Source: Perilla frutescens (taxonomy: Eukaryota > Streptophyta > Magnoliopsida > Lamiales > Lamiaceae). Taken from it: DNA of 64,000 nt. The DNA is taken from contig BRKX01000018.1 in assembly GCA_026008535.1 (NCBI GenBank), forward strand, positions 47,609,588-47,673,587, given 5' to 3'. Both the position numbers and the translations under genes were made by a program. A model generated the notes under the pieces. It was not told the origin of the DNA. It searched no databases and saw only the letters and a list, made by a program, of their open reading frames with translations. How positions within the stretch are numbered: the stretch's first letter is position 1; every line of letters begins with the position of its first letter. Of this stretch, positions 38,469 through 50,845 are shown one piece after another.

Positions 38469-41400
38469 ATGGAGATCCCCATTCCATCCCTCCCCATACT
38501 TGTTTCCTTCCTCCTGTCTGCATTCATACTCGCGAAACTCACCAGAAAATCAAGTCGCCGGAATCTCCCTCCGGGGCCACGGAAGCTTCCTCTGATCGGA
38601 AACCTCCACAACCTCATCGGATCCGTACCCCACCGCGCGCTGCATCAATTATCCCAGAAACACGGGCCGCTGATGCATCTGCAGCTGGGGGAAGTCCCCA
38701 CCGTGATAGTTTCCTCCGCCGACGCAGCCAAGGAAGTGATGAAAACTCACGACGTCAAGTTCGCGTCGCGGCATCCGATCCTGGCAGCCGAGATCATGAG
38801 CTACGGTTACACCAGCATCACCTTCAGCCCCTACGGCGACTACTGGAGTCAGCTGAGGAAGATCTGCACGGCGGAGCTGCTGAGCACGAAGCGCGTTCAG
38901 TCGTTCGGCTCACTGAGGGAGCGAGTCTACTCGGACCTCATGAAGTGGATAGCTTCAATGGAGGGTTCGCCTCTGAATCTGTCGGAGAAGCTCTACTCGT
39001 CGACGTATTCTTTCACGACCACGGCGGCGTTGGGGAAGGTAACCGAGGGGAGAGAGCCGCTGCTGCCGATATTCTTGGAAGGTGTGGAGTTGGCTGCGGG
39101 GTTTGATATTGCAGAGCTGTATCCCTCTGTCAAACTGTTTCGGATCTTGAGCGGAGTGAGGCGGAGACTCGTACTGATCCGAGAGAAGGCAGATGGGATT
39201 CTTGAGAGCATCGTCCAAGAACACAGAGACAGAGCTGCAGTTTTTAATGATCGTGAGGAGGAAGAAGAAGAAGAAGATCTGCTGGATGTTCTTCTCAAAT
39301 TTCAGGATGCTGGCCAGCAAATTCCTTTGACTAATGACAACATTAAAGCAGTTCTCATGGTAATTGATTGCTTAACTAATTTCCTCTTTCTTTCCTTTTT
39401 AATTTTTTTTCGTTTTCTCTCCGGTAAATTTCACTTTTGGTCCGGTTATAATATGATCAGATTAAAATAGTTTTAGTTCCAAAAGTTACCTTTTTGGTCG
39501 CAAATGATATTTTTTCGACAATTTTAGTCACAAACTGACAATTTTGGTGAATCTGATATGTGTTTTATGCATATGAAAATATACCACATGTGCTCCAAAA
39601 TCCAGGCATCATGTCATTCTATCTGAAATCATTTTGGGTTGTCTAGCGCAACAAAGATCTCAGTTAGTTTGGACTAAAATTGATGCAAAAATATCTTATG
39701 AGACTAAAATTGTAGGAAAAATTTCTTATGAACAAAAAAAGTAGGGTAACCAAGTAGGACGCTTAGGGGTGAGTATTCGGTCTATTTCGATCCAAAAATC
39801 ATAAAACCGAATAGACCGAATTGAGAAATATTTAGGACTGAACCGAACCGAATTAAGGGAAGGACCGAACTGAATTTGTTCAGCTCGGTCCGGTTCGGTC
39901 CGGTCTAATTTATCTATTTTTTTTTATTTTGAATAGCTTGACTAACTGTGAAAATAATAGCGTAAATAATAAATAAATTTTACAAATCTATAACTAACAT
40001 CATAAATAAACATTTATAACTAATATAAAAAAACTAAATTACTAACAAATAACAATACAAACATCCGAAGTATCCAATAAATAATAATTAAAAAAATAAT
40101 AAATTAATAATAATAAAAAGGTTTGGTCTATTCGGTCTGTTTGGTCCGTTGTCTGCACAACCGGACCGAACCAAGGACCAATTTTTTTTTAAAAAAAGAA
40201 CCGAACCGAATCGAAAAATTGAAAGAACCGGACTAAATGGACCGAATTTGTTCGGTTCGGTTTGAATTTCATTTTTTTCGATTTTTTGCTCACCTCTAAG
40301 GACGCTAGCAAGAGCCCCTAATTTTTATTTATTTTTTTAATTACTGAATATTAGTCAGTCGATCAAATATTTAAAGCAAGATCTAAAAGAAAGTTATGAC
40401 ACGCTTACTCTTGAGAAGCTGACATATTCAAGTCCAACAATTTTCATGCTTTGAATGTTACCAACAAAATATTTGGTATTATATTTTTTTTAATAATAAA
40501 TTCCATTTATAGCCTTTTTTTATAGGGTGAGTGAAATTTGATTAAATAAAAGAAAGAACTAAAACGAAGTATTTTCGTTCATTTTTTAATTGATGAAACT
40601 AAGGAATCATTTTTTTAAAAATTTATTTCGTAATGTAAAATATTTTGATTATATGTAGTTTTTCAATGCTATTATGTAATTGATAATGAAATATCAAATA
40701 TTCAATCGCAGCTGCATTTGATAGTTTGGCGATTAAGATGTGATCTGAGTATATGATATTAAATTAAAATTACTAGCTTATTTTACTTATGAGTTAACTA
40801 TTTGGACGACTATTTTTTTTATGAAAATGAAAAAATTGAAAAAACTTGATTTAAATGATATCTATATATAATTATATACATTCTTAATCAGGATATGTTG
40901 GGTGGTGGAAGTGAGACATCAGCGACGATGATGAATTGGGCGATGGCTGAAATGATGAAGAACCCTGCAATCTTGAAAAAGGCACAAGATGAGGTGAGAC
41001 TTGTTTTCGATGGGAAGGGATACGTAGAGGAATCGCGTATTGATGAACTCAAGTATTTGAAGTCGGTTGTGAAAGAGACTCTAAGAATGCATCCACCGGG
41101 GACACTGTTACTTAGAAAATGCAGTGAAAATTGTGAGATTAATGGCTACGAGATAGCTGCAGAAACCCAAATCATCGTCAACATATGGGCTATCAACAGA
41201 GATCCCAAATATTGGGAAAATGGCGACTGCTTTGAGCCGGAGAGATTTCTTGATAGTTCGGTCGATTTTAGGGGGAATCACATGGAATATATTCCGTTCG
41301 GAGCAGGGAGGAGGATTTGCCCAGGCATGAACTTTGGTCTTGCCAATCTCCAACTCCCTTTAGCAATGCTTCTCTATCATTTTGATTGGAAGTTCGCAGC

Positions 41401-41498
41401 TCAAGAAATCGACATGACCGAAGCTTTTGGGATTACTACAAAAATCAAGAACGATTTGTTTCTTGTTCCACTCCTCAAGAGACCTTTCTCACTACCCA

Positions 41499-41503
<5 letters not shown>
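38469..41503 (+). CDS. Cytochrome P450, CYP71 clan (CYP71D-like)
   Basis: This is a membrane-anchored haem mono-oxygenase of the ER surface. CYP71D members mostly oxidise terpenoids and other specialised metabolites; the substrate here is unknown. Exons are 38469-39359 and 40892-41503, with one phase-0 GT-AG intron at the position usual for CYP71. The protein is 500 aa. The ATG at 38469 (MEIPIPSLPILVSFLLSAF) gives a proper N-terminal anchor followed by the proline hinge LPPGPRKLPLIGN; an upstream in-frame ATG would add a charged extension before the anchor. Motifs: I-helix GGGSETS (301-307), ExxR E359-R362 (KETLRMHPPG), PERF 413-416, and haem loop FGAGRRICPG with ligand C440. Residues 263-269 are seven consecutive Glu. 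After ExxR it reads HPPGTLLLRKC where relatives mostly have HPPAPLLLPR, a possible change in the substrate-contact region. The intron carries a hAT MITE. Confidence 0.94.
39764..40298. mobile_element. hAT-type MITE in the P450 intron
   Basis: This 535-bp element starts TAGGGGTGAG and ends CTCACCTCTA. It is flanked by the perfect 8-bp direct repeat AGGACGCT (39756-39763 and 40299-40306), the hAT signature. The inside is rich in CGGTTCGGTCC and its complement. No transposase. Confidence 0.93.

Positions 41504-41587
<84 letters not shown>
41501..41587. repeat. (TAA)29 microsatellite starting at the P450 stop codon
   Basis: The stop codon of the P450 gene is the first TAA of an uninterrupted run of TAA units in the same frame, so the stop is backed by many in-frame stops in the 3' UTR. 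Confidence 0.95.
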
Positions 41588-41588
<1 letters not shown>

Positions 41589-44516
41589 TCTACCATAATT
41601 TATATATGTTTATTCAGATCATCTTTTATTACTTTTATAGTGCTTGACAACTTCTTTTACGTATCCAATTTAAGAAAAACATTCAAAAACTATATATATG
41701 TAGCTTTAGTAATTGTCCAAATTAAAAATCCCTTTGAAAGTGACTTGATTGGTGAATTGATGGATTTTTTACACACGTTGTACTTAGTTACCTAATTTTC
41801 AAACAAAAGCGTACTCAATTTTTATATTTTAAACACTACAAAATGCATATTTGCAATGTTAGTGTTTGAAATCAACCAAAGAAGCACGTCAATGAATTTA
41901 TATCATGTTCATCATCATGCTAAATATTATATCTAGCTCAACCAAAATCCTAAGTGTTAATGTGGGAAACTACCCACTTTAACTTTAATTTCAAAAATCG
42001 TATTTTACCCATCCGCTTTTAAAACTATTTATTTTATTCACCTTTACCAAAATACCCCTTACTGAATTTACGTATGTGGTAGACTCATTAATTCTTCAAA
42101 TTTAGACAACTTATGGATTAATTTAGTTTAGAAGAACTGTATTATATTATTATTTTAATTTAATGGATGTGATGATACGATCCTAGGTGGGGTGTCGAGG
42201 ATCAAGTTCAAGTGTTCGAGAAGATCGCGCAAAAGAGAGCTAAATGCACGGAGGTCGCGAATAGGACGAAGGAGTACTTGAGCTTGTGATTCGTGAGTGA
42301 CGTGGCAGTTGCGGGTGTAGTCGCGAGTTAGACTGAGGAACAGTTTCTGTGAGCTCGCTAGTGAGAGGGGGTGCGACAGTGCATTATCCGCGAGCATGGT
42401 TGCAGGTTTCAAAGGGCGTCGTGGGTATCGTGTTATGTCAGCGCCACGTGGAGCCGCGGGCAGAGCCACGAATTAGAATTTATAATTATTTTTTAAAATT
42501 TAATTTCAATTTTTTATTTTCAATTAATAATTCAATATTATGGTTGATTTTTTTCAAAATTATGTTTTATAATTTTTTAATTCATTATTTTTATCGATAA
42601 ATGTTGACTATGATTGTTTATGTTATAATTACTTTTTATTTTATAATAAATATTATTAAAATCTTAAATTTGATGATAAAACACGGAGTGAAACACGAAA
42701 AAGTGTAATAGGAAATTTCAATGCTGAATTTTATAACTACAAGAATACGAATAGAATATATAGAAAAGTCAAAGAAACACTTTGTAATGCCGTTATTTTT
42801 TTTTTAAATATTTTTATTTTATCAAGACCCACCAAACTCATAAAATATAGGATCTCGTGTAAACCTTCAAGTCTAGTTAATATGAGGGAAATTGCTTATT
42901 TATTAATAATATGAATAATCTTATATAGGTAAATAAAAGGCCTACACATGTGTGAAAACATATGTGGAATAACTAATCTAACACAATAATAATATATGTC
43001 TTAACATCTATTCCTAACAAGATATGCTTCTAATAATATTCCATAAACTAATAATGTACTAGCAATTTATTTATTTATTTTGTTACGTTTGCTTATTATG
43101 AGATCGGTGCCTCCTAGTTATGAGATTTATAGTTCTCATTAAAAAAAAAAGGTAAGATAATTTTAAAAGTATAAAAATTCAAATCATCAATAATAAGGAA
43201 TTACAAATATCCTTCAAGTTATGGGAAGTATATATATAATGGAAATGTGATTATTTGACTTTGTCTATTTAAGTAATTACTTAATCTGTCTTTGTAGAGA
43301 CTAGACATAGCTAGGTTATTGAAAATTTACCTATATATAATAATTATATAATAATTGATACATTACAGATGAGCTAGGTTATTCAGAAATTTTAGAAATA
43401 GAATCTCTTACGATGGCAATTTTATTCTTAAAATTAATTTTGGTTTGACTAGACTAATATATGTGAACTGCAAAGAGGGGAAAAGATAAAAAATTTCCTC
43501 TCAATATAGTCCAGCAAAATATCAAGTAAATTTTAACATATTAAATTTAAGAGAGCAATATTAGTATATATATAAATAATTTTTTTTACAATTAAAATGC
43601 ATATACATACATATGAATACCTTTATGACACTAGAAAAATGCACGAGCTTTTCAAAATACATTAAGAAAAAATGTTATGAGAAATAATTAATTTTTAGGC
43701 ACACTATTTCAAATAGTAAATATACTGTTTATATTTTTTTAGAAATAATAGAATTCAAATATATCATTTGTGTAGATTAATAAATATTAATATAAAAATA
43801 AAATAAAATATAAAATACACTCATTATATTTTATAAAATTATACATATATATGAATACTTTTATTACACTAGAACGATGCATGTGTTTTACACGTATTTA
43901 AAATAGTTATATAAAAAAGATATTTAATAATTTTATTAAAAATAAATATATTAATTATAATGATAATAATAAACATATTATTATTATTATTAAATATTTC
44001 AAACATAATATTTTTAGAAAATTCATGCATTTGAAAACTGAAAAATTACAACTTCCTTTCCATGCATACTCAAACATGCTCACAATTTTATTAATTACCA
44101 TAATATTCCTTAATTCAAATATATCATTTGTATAAAATAATAAATATTATTATAAAAATGAAATAAAACACAAAATACCCTCATTATATTTTATTAAAGT
44201 GTACATATATATGAGTTGCACGTGTTTAAAATAGTTATACAAAAAAGATATTTAATAATTTTATTAAAACTAAATAATAATAATAATAATAATAATTAAA
44301 AAACATTTCAAACATAATAATTTTGTAAAATTCATACATTTGAAAATAAATAAAAAATTACAACAAACGTTCCATGTATACTCAAACATTCACACAATTT
44401 AATTAATTACCATAAGTCTCTCGAATTGGCAGAGTGTACGATCTCATAATTGATATCACAATTCTAATTCCACTACACATTCTAAAATGGGTAGCTTAAA
44501 AAAAGTTAACAACAAT
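41588..44516. other. Intergenic between the P450 and HAK paralog
   Basis: Contents in order: AT-rich 3' flank; a GC-rich island at about 42178-42475 unlike its surroundings; a MITE-like AT-rich stretch (42475-42710); a diverged direct copy of 4330-5030 (42710-43650); and a tandem pair of about 310-365-bp units (about 43745-44112 and 44113-44425). The units share AAAATAGTTATA, AAAAGATATTTAATAATTTT and CATACTCAAACAT blocks. No gene is recognised. Confidence 0.65.
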
Positions 44517-45674
44517 TTAAAGTTCATAAGTCATACCAACTTTAATCATTCTCTTGTGAGGAATATCAAACACTACATTGCTCTGCCTCACATTCTTCTT
44601 CATGAAATTGTATGCATAATCTATTATCAACCTCTTCCCAATATTGGCGCCCTTCGCTGTCGCCACCTCTTGCTCCCCCACCATGTGCACCACCCCGTTC
44701 CACCACGCTCGATCCAAATCCCTAATCTCTGCCTCCACGGCCCCGTCGTCTCTATTTCCAACCTCATCTTCATTCTCACTCCCCTGCATCTTATCCACAC
44801 CTTTCTCCGCCTTAATCGAGCCCTGCTCCCGTACGAAAACCTTAAGCCGTTCGAGCAATTGTTGCTCGAACGGATCCTCTTCATTTCTCACATCCTTGTA
44901 CCCATAACGTACAACACAACGGAACATAGTGCTTGAAAATTGGAGGAATTCCTTGAACAAGTTCAGAGTAGAAGATGGCCATTCCCGGCAACCTCTGTGA
45001 ATTCGTCCCGACCACAATTTCTCTCACTATTTGAGGGGAAATCTTGTGGTCGAGCTCGAAGTAATACTTCTTTCTATAGACGTAATTCCATATGAACATG
45101 ATCATCATCATGATCATGGCGAATGCCAAGGGCAAATAACCCCCTTGATTGAACTTGTATAGAACTGAGCTCAAGTAAAGAAGTTCGATTGATCCAATGA
45201 TCAATACATACAAGATTACTAGGAGTATGTTTGTCTTCCATATCATGATCATGACTAGAACTAGGAATGCGGATGTGAGTGTCATCACGAATACCACAGC
45301 AATTCCTGTATAATTGGGACACGAGCGAGGTTATTACTCATCTAAAAGGTGTTGGTGAAATTTAAATACGAGAGTGAAATAGTTGATTATTACCGTAGGC
45401 ATTGCCAATCTTGATGGTCGATCGGAATCCGAGGGTGACGCAAATGCAAGCAAACATGAGAAGATAATTGATCTCAGGAATGTAGACTTGTCCGGGATAT
45501 TTGGTGGACGTGTGAACGATTTTGACACGCGGAAAACATCCTAGAGAAAGAGACTGTTGGATGATGGAGAAAGCACCTGAGATCATTGCTTGACTAGCTA
45601 TGATTGATGCAGCTACCGCCACCACAAACATAGGCCAGTACATTCTTCCTGCATATATAATAATCAAGATTTAG

Positions 45675-46483
45675 AGTTAATTTCACTTTTGGTCTCATTA
45701 GAATATGATCAAAATACTTTTGGTCTCAAGTTTATTTTTTGCATTACTTTTATGCCAAATGATATATTTTGACGTTTTTCGTTCCAAAGCTCATCTAATA
45801 CTTAACAACCATTAAATTTTGAAATAAAAAATGTCGAAACATACGATTTGGGACCAAAAACGTTGGGAAGGTTTAAACTTAGGACCAAAAAAAATAAATT
45901 ACGATCGAGATAAAAAAATGTACATATCAATTTTTTAGTTTATTTTTCCCCATTTTTTCTTCAATTTCAGTCTATGGTGTTTTAGTTTAGTTCTACAGCT
46001 GTTATATTCGTGTTCATCCTACAAAATTAGGGCTTTTTATATATTTTAGCATTTAATATTAGTTTTTAATTATTAGTTGATGATTTGAAAAATTATTTTA
46101 GCCTCTCTATAATTCCCCTCAAATTTTAATTTAAAATATTTTATTTGGTATATTTTGGAAAAAAATTAATTGATTATTTAAAAAATAAATAATTAAAGAT
46201 TATAATTAATCATAATTGGGTAGGATGTATAAATTAAAATAAGAAGTTGAAATTGAAGAAAAAATGAAGAAAAAATAAAATAAAAGTCAAATGTACGTTC
46301 TTGGTTCCAGCCGTAAGTTCTTATGTCGTTTACCAAATGCTATGTTTCGACACTTTTAGTCTCAAAATTTAACTGTCATTAAGTGTCCCGATTATTTTGG
46401 GACAAAAACGTCGAAACATATGATTTGAGACCAAAAAGTCGAGAAAAATTCTATAGCGGCCAAAAGTAAAATCTACCCCAGGC
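45675..46483. mobile_element. Nested MITEs in intron 5 of the HAK paralog
   Basis: The outer element has ends near TTTCACTTTTGGTCTC and GGCCAAAAGTAAAATC, with inner inverted copies of GTCGAAACATA-GATTTG. The inner element (about 45922-46295) is a palindromic AT-rich MITE: GTTCATCCTACAAAATTAGG pairs with CATAATTGGGTAGGATGTAT, and TTTTTCTTCAATTTCA with TGAAATTGAAGAAAAA. The outer family also matches 39423-39755 in the P450 intron (TTTCACTTTTGGTCC and TATGATCA). Confidence 0.65.
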
Positions 46484-47099
46484 AAGATTTATATGGAGAG
46501 AGAGACCTGGGATGGAATCGTAGAAAGTATTAGCAACAGAGGCATTGTTGATGCGAAGAAATGAGGCCTGGCCAGTATAGGCTAGAATGAGAGCAGGGTA
46601 AGTCACACTACACATACTAATTTGTATGGATTTCACTGAAAAATGTCCAACATCAGCAAATAAAGCTTCAGTTCCTGCAATAAAAACAACAGAATTAATG
46701 TCGGAAAACACTCACAAACACACACAGTTAGAGAGAGAATGTGTATATATGTACGGTGTACCAGTAATTGAAAGAACTACACCGCCGAGGGAGATCCAAG
46801 CTTGATCCTTGTTCCTCTTGAAGTAATCTACGATGTATTTGGGGTTGACAGCTTCGATCACAGAAGAGTCGTATTTGAAGAAATTGAAAACTCCAACTCC
46901 AGCGATGAGAGAGAACCAAAGAAGGATTATGGGAGCGAAAGTGTAGCCAACTTTGTCAGTTCCAAACCTTTGGACCATGAAGAGAAGTACGAGGATCGCA
47001 ACTGATGTCCAAACTATAAGATCTGTTATTTCACGAAGATGATGCTGAGTCCACGACAACAATAATGAGTGACATGTAGGATTTTTGATCCTTTATTTC

Positions 47100-47285
47100 A
47101 TATTGTATTCTAATATAGTACGTGTCTTATTTTATGTACGTGACATGTACCGAACGGTGGTCTAGTTTGGTTCATTTTTTTTACTCACACACCCGATCCG
47201 ATGGTATTGACGAGATTCGAATCTGTGACTTTTGGTCTCCAAATAACCTCACTCCATCACTGGACATCCCCATCAGGACTGATTC
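47100..47285 (-). mobile_element. tRNA-derived SINE in intron 3 of the HAK paralog
   Basis: On the minus strand, GTCCAGTGATGGAGTGAGG (A-box-like) is followed by AGATTCGAATCTCG (B-box-like) with tRNA-like spacing, then an A-rich stretch. The ends are not sharply defined. Confidence 0.5.
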
Positions 47286-47701
47286 TTTATTAATATGTTG
47301 ACATGCATGTACAGATAGTAAAATAGTAAAATGTGTTGTGTAACGTTGAAAATGGTTGTGGGATGATAAAATTAATGGTCGCTTCGATGCTATATTTGGT
47401 GATGACAGTAAACCAAAGGTGATGGTGGGAAATAGTAAAAGAAAGAAACAAGGTTTGAGTGACGATTAAGAAGAAAATAATACGTACAATCTTCAAGAAT
47501 ATTCCAATTTAGTTAAAGAGTCTTTTTTATGCGAAGAAAATGTATTTTTAGAGAGAGTTGAAGAATAATTTATTAATTTTGCAAGTGTTTGAAATGATGG
47601 ATTAAAAAATAAAATAAAATTAGCATTGAAACAAATGTTGGTGATATTTTAGAATATAGTTAAATAATCTGATTAATAAGTAAAATAAAAAAAACACGGT
47701 T

Positions 47702-47703
<2 letters not shown>

Positions 47704-47748
<45 letters not shown>
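47704..47748. repeat. (GA)22 microsatellite at a splice donor
   Basis: In the minus-strand HAK paralog the 51-nt exon ends GAAG|GTA and the intron continues as CT repeats from its fourth base. Confidence 0.95.
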
Positions 47749-47751
<3 letters not shown>

Positions 47752-48390
47752 CTTCTGTCATGTGAGATGTAGCCTCCTTGATTCCACCCACAGCAGATAA
47801 TACTATGGAAAACCATAAAAATAATTTAAAAAAAAATAAATAAATTAAAGAAACAATTTTCTTGAAAAAATAGAAAAATAAAACAAAATATTTAATTTAA
47901 TATTTACCTGAGATACTTGGAGTGAGAATCCCATCACCAATAACCATGGAAGTGCCAAGCATGGTTGCAAACAACAAAATATACTTTGCAAAATTATTAC
48001 TCTCTAATTTTGATTGAAGTTTTGAAGCTCTTTGCAAAATATTATTAGGCAATTCCATCTTGAAATTCGACACTTCTCGATCTTCTATTTCTTGGCTTGG
48101 AATTAAACCCACTTTAGCATATCGGCATATCAGAGAATATAGAGCAAATGTTCCACCTAAAATTTCAAAATCAAATAAATTGAAGTAATTAAATTTACCA
48201 TTCTAAAATTTCAAATTAAAATCAAATAAATGTTAAGTTGTTAAATAGCGAGGGCCCATAAAATATTTTTTTGGTGCTTTTACGAAAAAATAGTTTATAA
48301 TTGACTTTGAATAGCAAAATATATATATCCGGTCAAAGTAAGTCGCAGATATAAATTATAAACAACATAACGTCATATATCTAGTAGTTT

Positions 48391-48735
48391 AATTCGGATG
48401 GAATCGTCTACTACATTCTGTGCAATATTTAATGCTACAAATTTAAAATTATTAGTTCTTATTTAATTTTTTTCTTCAATTTCAATTGGTTCCTACTTTA
48501 ATTTAATCTTACAATTATTAATTAGAATTCATTTTTTCCAATTAGGACATATAATTATTTTTTAATATTTACTTTCATTTTTTAATTAATAATTGATTAT
48601 TTCCTAAAAAAGGTAATTATATACTCTAAATTAAACTAAAACACAATCAATTCATGAATTCGAAGAAAAAACAGAATACAAATTTAATAATTTTAAAATG
48701 TGTAGTATAAAGTACTGTAGCCAAACTGTAACATA
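48391..48735. mobile_element. AT-rich MITE in intron 1 of the HAK paralog
   Basis: It opens with TTCGGATGGAATCGTCTACT and TTCTGTGCAATATTTAATGC, matching the left arm of the MITE at 53622. Its middle shares the TTAATTAGAATTCAT and CCAATTAGGACATATAATTA blocks of that family. The right arm is degraded but ends with TGTGTAGTATAAAGTACTG. Confidence 0.6.
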
Positions 48736-49396
48736 TGATTTATATACTAATTTCTCAAGAATTAAGGCTCGTGTCAATATAACTTATTCGATTAAATATA
48801 CAATCTCGTGATTGAAATGTTATGAGTTCGAAACACGACTATTACGTAATACATACCATCACCATTGTCGTTGGCGCGTAAGACGATGAAGACATACTTG
48901 ATCAACGGAATCAACGTTAATGTGTACAAAATCAACGACAAAACTCCGATGATATCGTCGTTGTGTTTGATTCCGTCGGTGAAGGTGCTGGAGAAAACGT
49001 ACAACGGCGACGTGCCGATGTCACCGTACACCACTCCGATGCTCTGGAACGCCAGCTGCAACACCGCCGCCCACCCAACGGCGGTGGCAGCGCCGTGGTG
49101 GGGGTGGCGGGCGCACTCGATGTCGAGTGAGTCGGCGCGGCGGAGCTTAGTGCATGAGAAGCTTTGGCTATTGAGTTGTTGGGTGGTTTCTTCTTCTTCG
49201 CTTGTTACGACGTCGTTTGTGTTTGGTTGATCTTCTTGTGTTATATCGCTAGACATTTTTCTTTTTTCTCTCTTTTTTTTTTTTTTCAGATCAAAGGTTT
49301 ATTTATATGATCGACTAGATACATTTCCTTTGATTCTTGAATGGTGTTAAGAATGGAGGAGAGAGAGGGAGGGAGGTGTTGGAGATATTAGTGGCA

Positions 49397-49399
<3 letters not shown>

Positions 49400-49440
<41 letters not shown>
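49400..49440. repeat. (TA)n microsatellite upstream of the HAK paralog
   Basis: A pure TA run of about 41 bp, some 145 bp upstream of the HAK paralog start codon. Confidence 0.95.
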
Positions 49441-49443
<3 letters not shown>

Positions 49444-50569
49444 TGTTGAGTTGTTATAGTTTAAATATTTTTGTATTTATCTCGTAATTTTCATTTATCT
49501 TACGTCTTAAGTTTGTTAGATTGGAAGAAACATATTTATCTTGTAGGAGAGAGAGAGAAATTTCATAGAAACATGTCACATATATAGCGCGTAAATATAT
49601 AGAAATATAGTAACTAGTAAGTAGTAACTATACTAGTCAATTCCTCAATCTAAGTATGTATAAAATTCAATTCTTGATTCCTCTAAAAAATACAATTTTA
49701 AGTAATTAGTTCCTTAATTTGATCAAAGTATAAAATAATATAATGAAAAAAACAAAAAAAATAAAAATAAATCAACCCATAATATTTTTTAAAATAAACC
49801 CAAGGTATTAAAAATTAATAAATTTAAAAACTCAAAAAATAAAAATTGATATATATATATATATATATTTCTGTTTTTTGTTCTCCCATTTTCTAACTTT
49901 AAAGAGATGAAGATTTGTCATATCAAGGAATGCAATTGCTTATTCCTTAAACTAAATAACACTTTTAATTTTTCCATTCGTTAATTGGACTATTTCGTCT
50001 CGTTTTGCATTATTTAGTAGTTATAAAATCAAAAGAAAAATAATCTCAATGTTTTTTGGGGGCTGTTTTAAATTTTTGGATTCATTGAGCAATAATGGGA
50101 TTTATTTAATTAGATAAAGAATAATTGAAATTATTTAACCTAATAACGTGTTCTAAAATAAGAACTATTGACATATATACTTAGAAAATAAGTAATTAAT
50201 TAACAAAATATAATTATTTAGTTGCAGCATACGTAACTGTCAAGTTAAAATTATTCAATGAATTTTTCATATTGCTCATCTCTTTCACAAAATGATTCAA
50301 TTCATGGTATCTTAATTTGAGAATTAATCAAGCGGTCAATGTTACGTTCAATGCATGTTTCGAATTCAACTTTATCTTTATTTTAATTTTTCTAAGATAT
50401 TGGCATAACTTTAATTATGAATAATAGTATTTCTCTTGTGTGATGCACAATTTTTTTTTTTTTTTGTAAATCTGTAATAGTACTATGACTATTTTTAAAT
50501 TTTATATGTTGTGTTCAATTTTTAAAAATTAATAAAATCGTATTCACATGTGTTAATTAATTAGATGAG

Positions 50570-50800
50570 AAGATCAATTTTGTGTAATTACGACAAATAA
50601 AAAGAAAATTAAATTTTAGAAACTAAATGAAAATCCATGTTAGAAAGATCGAATTGAAATCAAATAACACAGTTTTATAAAAAGCAATGTATAATTGTCT
50701 ACGATTAAAGAACATTTGATTTCTTTAAATATATGATAGGTATAAAAAATATAATTATTTAATTATTTTAAATGATGAGATTGAAAAAGAAAAATAATAG

Positions 50801-50845
<45 letters not shown>

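Larger units (their letters stand above)
44517..49256 (-). pseudogene. HAK5-type potassium transporter, last exon frameshifted by a 125-nt deletion
   Basis: This is a paralog of the gene at 317-4007 on the opposite strand. Exons are 49256-48857, 48156-47908, 47802-47752, 47022-46762, 46674-46507, 45648-45394 and 45305 onward. The internal exon sizes 51, 261, 168 and 255 nt are identical in both genes. The first exon supplies MSSDITQEDQPNTND and the family signature VVYGDIGTSPLYVF. The membrane part, through NYVYRKKYYFELDHKI, is open. After GIPPIFKHYV the sequence jumps to the equivalent of VFRCVVRYGYKD. The 125 nt corresponding to 3526-3650 of the other gene are missing, so the upstream frame reads 13 foreign residues and stops at 44883-44881 (about 602 aa). 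The C-terminal domain stays open in another frame to the family end VGMTYEL (TAA at 44519-44517), which suggests a recent event. It may be a truncated functional protein, but I call it a pseudogene. Confidence 0.85.

Noticed and set aside
41427..41795. 122-aa frame with poly-Asn and a 70-aa frame with poly-Ile
   Set aside because: Read-through of the (TAA)n tract in other frames, starting inside the P450 last exon.
42155..42469. 104-aa minus-strand frame in the GC-rich island as a gene
   Set aside because: No recognised family, no promoter or intron context, and confined to the island. Kept only as a finding about composition.
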